From positions 62,001 to 126,000 of the forward strand of contig MU385941.1 of the NCBI GenBank assembly GCA_022497145.1: 64,000 nucleotides of DNA, read 5' to 3'. Position numbers and translations under genes: made by a program. Source of the stretch: Rostrohypoxylon terebratum. Its lineage: Eukaryota; Ascomycota; Sordariomycetes; Xylariales; Hypoxylaceae. The notes below the pieces were generated by a model. That model was not told the DNA's origin. It saw nothing but the letters and a program-made list of their open reading frames with translations, and ran no database searches. This document shows positions 57,720-64,000 of the stretch, piece by piece (within the stretch, counting starts at the first letter, position 1; the number at the start of each line of letters is the position of its first letter).

Positions 57720-57926
57720 TTAGATATTCTGGAGGCTAGTGTACCTAGATTTGTGCATAGCCCAGCAGTTTGGGCAATTCAAGGGAGACATCATCGCGCC
57801 TCGGTACAATTTACCAGCCATTGGGATAATGATGTGTACAACACCGCGGGTCGTGTCACCCTGCGCCTGGGCACCTGGGCAGTTCATTATGGCATAGCAG
57901 GGTAGCAAGAGGAGTTTCGTAGCCAT
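57720..57926 (-). CDS. Possible small secreted peptide (68 aa)
   Basis: An ATG-to-stop frame whose first ~22 residues (MATKLLLLPCYAIMNCPGAQ) resemble a signal peptide, with an Ala-x-Ala-like cleavage zone. It is followed by a short segment with NCPNC. Small secreted Cys-containing peptides are common in fungi, but frames of this size arise by chance. No family or splice evidence supports it. Confidence 0.2.
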   Translation of the reverse strand: MATKLLLLPCYAIMNCPGAQAQGDTTRGVVHIIIPMAGKLYRGAMMSPLNCPNCWAMHKSRYTSLQNI

Positions 57927-58338
57927 TTTTGGCCATTGGATTTCTTCCTTAGCGTCAGCCCTCTTCCAGCCTCAGCGGTCTACGCACACTCCGACATTTA
58001 ATACAGGGAGTCCTCGACTCGGTGAAAAGAAACATCATGCCACTTACAACACCGCTACATACTAAATCTACATGGAGGTAAGTGTTGTTTCGCTCAAGAG
58101 CCGATTTATTAGTCATCCTAGCTTAGGTCACATTCATTGCTAGGTGACGGATCTATTACCAAGATCTTCAACTGCCGAGCAAAAGACGCGTTTGATTGGA
58201 ATAGAACGCCGCGTTGTTTTCTTAAACGAGCGTGACGTGATGTGACAAGAACAGGTTCATGTACCTCATATCATCTAGTACTACGGTAGGTATAGGTAAA
58301 TACAGGAGGTAATTACACCAGAGCTTCTTTTTCTTCTC

Positions 58339-58386
58339 ATGTATGTGTATGTATATGTATATGTAGAGGTATGTATGTACATACAT
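58339..58386. repeat. ATGTATGT/ATGTATAT microsatellite
   Basis: About 48 bp of ATGTATGTGTATGTATATGT-type repetition ending in TACATACAT, so the end can fold back on the start. Confidence 0.75.
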
Positions 58387-61300
58387 TTAGTGGCATCGCA
58401 TCAAACTGGAAAAGCTGGTTGGGTAAATTTTGAAGCCGGTCGACCGGTTGGTGGTGACTCCGTGACAGCGTGCATATGAGAGCAGAATCGACATTCTCCA
58501 TTCCGCCTTTTTACCGACGATTGACTAATGAAAGAAACGCATGATGCTAAACTGCATTCAACATGTACATATCCAGCAATTGATTGCATCCGGTTACGTA
58601 ACCTACTTTGTAACCTAGAAGTGTGTCGATCGACTGACATCAAAAATCCCGTTGACCTGAGCACATACATCAACTTCTTCCTTCGTTGTGTTACGCAAAC
58701 ACGACGACGTCCTTAATTTTTAACAATGCTAATGCATCAATCGTATTGTCAGTAGTTGGGTCTACTCTCAAAACTTCTTAAAATAAGCCGTGGCATCAGA
58801 TCATCCCAGTGCAAGGAGGGATCTCATGATGCCGTAGAAGTTTCTCTAGATGGCTCCTTGCATTAGGGGATGCGCCCTGCCTCAACCAGACAGTCAAAGC
58901 TCAGTATCTAGTAGCTTTGCAGCTTTCCTTCCATCGGGTACGCGCTGTTCCTCAGGCACATGTCCTTCAACGTCCCGTCACGTTACCTGTCGATACCCTC
59001 CCGCTTCGTCGTGACCCAAAGAAAATGGAAGATTCCTCTTGTCATCTTGTCATCAGCAAGTCAAAGCAGAGCACTCTGTCACTGCATATCTCTGCGATAC
59101 TACGGTAGATTCTGTGTGTCGTCTGTCCTGCTAAATCATGGCGACTTCTCTGCCCATCTTCATACGCTGTGTCACTAGAAACATATTGTGATGCTTAGGT
59201 AGGCTTATTCTAAAGCGCGTTGTTACCAATGAGATCTCCTGCGACATGACAAGTCGCTTATCCCATCTAAGCTCGCTGACACAGCGGGGACTAGCAGCTT
59301 CTGGGACAAATATCAAAGTTCGCGTGGTAACGGTTTGACCGTTACATACATCAAATCGTTACTCAAGACCCTTAGCCCTTAGTCATGGACGTTATACGGT
59401 TATAGTTGTAATATAGGTACAACTTCAGGTATTTGCCAGAACGCTCCACTACTCGCATAGGCATCCCGTATGTACTCTTTTCCACTAAGCCAGCAAGTCA
59501 TGATTGGTGGAATACAGGATTTTGGCTTTTAAAAAAGTCATGACCACTCCATCCTAACCAAGTTGCTATCCGTTGAGTTTTAGAACTGCCCAATCATCAA
59601 GCATGTCCAGGACGCCATGGTTTGCTTCGAATAAACGAATGGCACCATGGACCTACTCTCTGAAAACCCTAAAATCATAATACACAGCCCCCACGAGAGT
59701 CGAATCGAAATAGTCAACAAAACATACCTCCTGAGCCTCATCGTGGAGGATCAATACCACACATGATCCTTGAGTCTAGTAATCAAAAACGTTGAAAATC
59801 CACATCTCCCGAATTACTATCCCTCTACCTATGCATTGAAGATCGTTTTTACCCAGGTACTATCGTACAGCCTGCCGTACATGCCGTACACCATGCGCAA
59901 TTTGCCCATTGTCCGTACCTTGCATTAGCCCGGTCAAGTGTAGGGCCACGCTCCATGTCTATTTGACGGATACAGCGAAAGTCGATATTAGTACACCATA
60001 ATTAGGTAGGTATTCTCACATGCCCGAAGGACTCCAAATATTGTCATCCTTTGTTCCTAATTAAAGCCCACATTATTACTAGAGTATCTACATACATGGT
60101 GTTGGCTCCGCCGACGGGTTGTCGGGGTCACGATTTTGAGCACCTTGTCAATGGGGAAGACCTCGCGGTCTCGGTGGAAAGAAAAACCTCGAAGGAAGAA
60201 AAGAAGAAAAAATTTTTCAAAATCTTCCTTGTCGTCTTCTAGGATTTCTGTGGAGTCGGTTGTACTAATTATCAAGCCATCAACCAGTCAGGATCTCAAT
60301 TATATTTCCACCGGTTTGGTCCGAGCTAGAATTCCGCAGATCTCGTAGCTCCCTAGACAGGTATATAAGCTAATTACCTGGTTGCTTGATATGGCAATTC
60401 GCTAATAACCGGCCGCGGAAGCTCACCCTGCTCACCCTACTCACCTTATCTCCAGGGTCCCAAGCCGATAGTGTCACGTCAATTACTGCTAGGTATAGTA
60501 GTGCGTTGCCGCGTGAGATATTGCGGCGTTGCCCACGTCAAGAGACAACCTTCATGTGTCTGTGTGTGAACTCAGAATATGCTGACACTGACATATGTAT
60601 GTCTTACATTAATTCCCAATGATCTGTTACGCTGATAAGATTGTTGAGATGACTATAACTCAATTACTGTATTGGTCCAAAATTAGAGATGATGAGAAAT
60701 CCGTCTTAATTCACTCTCATATACCTACCCCTAGCTCTGTACTATGTAGTGAGTTGCAGCGCATCCGAACACACCTGGGCATGTTGCCCGGATGAACCCC
60801 TGAGCTTAATGTATGGAAGCTTCTTCCACACCATTATTCCCTACCATAATCGCCTATTCTACTACTACTAGGAATGTATTGTACCTACCATGTAATGAAG
60901 ATGAGCTCTGATTCCCTTTTCTGCCCTTTGATGTATCGCAATGTATAACGTTAATACGGCTACGGACAAAGTGGTTGTGTTAGTAATATGGCTTTTGAGA
61001 AAAAAATTCAAGGCCTAATTCCGTGAATTAGTAACCCCGACAGCTCTCCAAGTAAAAGTGCATTTTTCTCACATACCTCCAGAGATACCACATGATGTTG
61101 TACCTACGGCTCACGAACGGGTTCTTAGAGGCTCTGAACCACGGGATAAGATCCCCCCTCCACTATGCCAATCCCGAGCCGATGCAATGGTGCTGGGTCG
61201 ACATGACGTCTTTAATCCCACAGCATCATCACAATGGATGCAAGCATGCGGCAACCGTCTCACGCGCAATATTATCATTCTCGTTTTAGATCGCGATTAT

Positions 61301-64000
61301 TCACATGTGCACATTTTACCTAGGGCGATGATACATACGGTAGGGAGGATACTGCATGTTCATATTACCGCGGCCTCGGCACCCGGATGGCATCCCGTCG
61401 CTTTTAACAATGCGCTACGCACTTATCCCCGTCGTCCGTCGGTACTTTCGGATATCCAGGTACGATCGATCGCAAAAGAACGGAAGAGCACGAGGCTTTT
61501 CCCCATCGCCACAAGGCATATCTTGGCATTGGGTAAATCAAAAGAAAAATCGATCAAATGCTGTACCTACTGTACCTCCCTACCTGGTACATACCCCATT
61601 TTCGGGATACACTACAGCTGACCTAACGAAAAGCTCGGGGTATTCCCTACGGCTTAGATGTAACTGCAGCACGAGTTCCTATTGGGTCGTTTCCTATCGT
61701 ATTATCTTTGTAAGGCGTTCCTTGCCCAAGACGTGAGGATATGAGGATATCAGGACACAAGTCCCCGGGACGCGGCAGGAAAACCAGCTAATACTGCTTG
61801 GCTGCTCGCGGAGTTCTGTCTTCCTGCCCCTCCCGGCTCGGAGTCAAACGTCAGCGGCGCAATTTTTACCCCTATTCGCAATATACACTGAACCTAATCT
61901 CCAAGCCATCTCATCTATTGCTAACGACCGTCCAGTCGGGTAGGCGTGCGCTTCTCCGGATCTGTCAGACGCTAGGCGCAGTTGGTGGTCAGCAAAGGAC
62001 CTTTTTGCCGTCCACACAGATACCTGTGGTATGGATACACAACACCTCTCGTCCTCTATCTCTCATAGAGGAGCGGGAAATCCTCCCGGATCTGACTGCT
62101 AGGTACGGTCGTACTTACGGCCCACCCAACAGGTTTTTTTTTCACTTCCTTCTCTATCAGTGCTAATATATCCATCCTATATCCAAAGTTTTCTTCTACT
62201 ACCTCGGCGCTTTCATAATTGCTGCCAAAATCACCGAGTCTAGATGAATTGATGTTAGCCCCAACGTTGTTCACACTCTACAGGTGTGCCACGTGTATGT
62301 CACGATTTCACAAGCAAGTAGTAGTAGGTAGGGTGCCTAGGTCCTAGGTAGCAACAACGACTTTGGGATTGGCTCATCCATGATACCGATCAGGAACGAC
62401 AGCGTGTATAGTGGCTAATTCCGTCCTTAGAAAATAATCAAGGTCTAAATACCTAGGTAGACTTTTTTTTAAGTCCCCATATGGGTTTTCTACCCTGTGA
62501 CCAGTGCAGCTTGTAAATGGGGCTACGAAGAAAACGAGGTCTACCTGAACAACGCTGTCGTACTAGAAATTTCCGTCCCAACACGAGGAAAACTGAGACT
62601 TCATATGTCATTTCCATGCGAGGGCCCAGAATCCGACCCTCCTTCCTACACTCCTTACAACGTCGTTGTTTGTTCCCGCCCAAGGGTCTCGAACAGCGCT
62701 CTCGTGCTATCCGCGGGGTGTAGACAAAAAGGCAATTGTTTGCTCGCCTCTTCCAGGTTTTCTCGGCCGGGATTTGTCGTCTAGAACTCCGTGCTAGCCG
62801 TCCAGCTAAAGCAGGTGGCTCTCGGCAATAAAACTCTCGACAAGATCTCCTAGCCTTCCCGTTTTAGCCTGAACCGAATGAGATGTTCGAAAATTCTTTT
62901 ACTTTCTCTCGCTCCATATCGGACACTATCCAGACTATCCTACACTAACCAGCCCTAATGCAAGGGCCGATGCCACCAAGTAAAGATAGTTGGTAATTCT
63001 AGTCGTAGTCTCGCGTGGTGTGGCAGCATCCAATTCGCCTCATGCGATCGGCTTCTCATTGGCTTTTTTCCGCGTCTCTTCCTCGTTCCTTTGGTATGGT
63101 AGTAGTATCTTGTATGACATAAGTGCTCATCATTGTAGTAAAGGATGATGTTACTACCGCGATACGATTGACGATTCAGGCAATCATCTGTACCCCCCAG
63201 TTCCTGTTGATTGGGATCCTTCAGATAGACAGCAGTTGGGCTTACGTGGTAGCCAGTTAGGTTTTCCTTTTCGCCAGATTTTTTATTTTTACTTAGTTCT
63301 TCCTTTTTCTATTGGTCAACCGTTGACCAAAAGAGTATGGCCGGTGTGGGATGTATGGTTCCTTCGCATCCCGCTCCCCCCAAAGGTATGGTTCGATCTG
63401 CAGGTACCGAAGCCAAATCACAACGAGCTGACGAGAGACGGCGCGAAGTTTTACCACAAGTAGAAGGATTAGGAAAACTTTTCCCTGGTTTAGGCGCAGA
63501 GTAGTATAGTAAATAGGATAGATACCTAAGATAGAGGAAGCCCCACGTATGCACCTTTAGGTAAGAAGTACAGAGTATTCGATGATTTTGTCGACTCGAA
63601 AGCGCGCGGTTTCTCGATCTTCTCGCATTGCGCACCACCACGGGTGCCTATCCACTAACTCATCTTACAAAGATTGTTAGAAACGCTTTCTCAACCCCAA
63701 CTTGCGTCTTTTCCAGCTGTGCGCCACCAGATTTGGGAGTTACGAGAGCACTAAATAGCAATGTAAGCACGTAGTTGATCGACGTCAGCCGGTCCGTCCC
63801 AAGTGACGCCATTTTTTGATTCGATCGCGCGGGGATGTGATGGAAGTCTTCACAGTACATATCTAAGACTTATAGGTACCTACGTACCGGTAGCATTCTT
63901 CAGTGGCTTGACGAAATATTTCCCGCCAAGGCCGTTAGTAAGTACGCCCATTGAAGCGTCCAGTTGAGTCCTCAGGTGACGGTGGTCCGATCAAGGACGC

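Larger units (their letters stand above)
54816..64000. other. 9.2-kb gene-free right flank
   Basis: No gene I can support apart from a very weak small secreted-peptide candidate listed separately. Open frames are short and overlap on both strands without family signatures. The longest, 187 codons at 61058-61621, overlaps another open frame of 126 codons and reads as low-similarity noise. Short tandem patterns such as TACATACA/ACCTACAT (56276-56327), ATGTATGT/ATGTATAT (58339-58386) and TAGGTA motifs are common. The sequence looks like decayed or repeat-derived intergenic DNA. Confidence 0.55.

Noticed and set aside
61058..61736. 187-codon and 126-codon overlapping plus-strand frames
   Set aside because: They overlap in different frames, neither has a recognisable domain, and composition (many His, Arg, Cys, Pro) looks like non-coding sequence.
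1..64000. 5S rRNA, CRISPR arrays, intact transposons, secondary-metabolite core genes
   Set aside because: I looked for the conserved 5S core, regularly spaced repeats, transposase and reverse-transcriptase motifs and PKS/NRPS/terpene cyclase motifs, and saw none. CRISPR is not expected in a fungal genome.

Overview
This window is nuclear DNA of a filamentous ascomycete (Pezizomycotina, most likely Sordariomycetes). The supporting evidence is short introns (about 50-165 nt) with GTRNGY donors and CTAAC/CTAAT-like branch sites, genes known from filamentous fungi (het-C, a Dal5-type permease, a Mae1-type malate transporter), TTAGGG telomere-type repeats, and intergenic DNA full of TAGGTA/TACATA microsatellites. 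I did exon joining by hand and checked each model for an open frame through every junction.

Layout. 1-9.2 kb is gene-poor. It holds the N-terminus of a probable MFS transporter running off the left edge, an intronless secreted histidine-acid-phosphatase-like gene, a broken short-chain dehydrogenase, a head-to-head interstitial telomeric repeat and one small hypothetical gene. 9.2-24.9 kb is a housekeeping block: RNA polymerase II assembly factor RTP1, an 8-exon Mae1/TDT dicarboxylate transporter with an 8-nt microexon, a mitochondrial-type PP2C (PTC6), an ER J-protein, AIM19 and a Siw14-type phosphatase. A damaged or unresolved gene and a 134-bp imperfect palindrome lie between PTC6 and the J-protein. 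28.5-30.1 kb encodes a D-amino-acid oxidase. 35.1-43.1 kb holds het-C, a DXD-type glycosyltransferase, polynucleotide kinase 3'-phosphatase and KGD4. 45.5-54.8 kb holds an 851-residue fusion of a Thg1-like nucleotidyltransferase with a secreted-type beta-helix domain, a Dal5-family permease and a serine-rich protein conserved in fungi. 54.8-64 kb has no gene I can support.

The genes do not form one pathway. I see no biosynthetic core enzyme and no intact transposon. KGD4, AIM19, PTC6 and the malate transporter all touch mitochondria or C4-dicarboxylates, but they are not adjacent and I do not infer a cluster. Several pairs are divergent and could share promoters (8910-9209, 14116-15968, 22034-23041, 39208-39860, 48067-49460).

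The most unusual object is the uninterrupted fusion ORF at 45511-48066: an intracellular tRNA-guanylyltransferase-like domain whose first metal-ligand Asp is Asn, joined in frame to a domain that I know from secreted fungal proteins.
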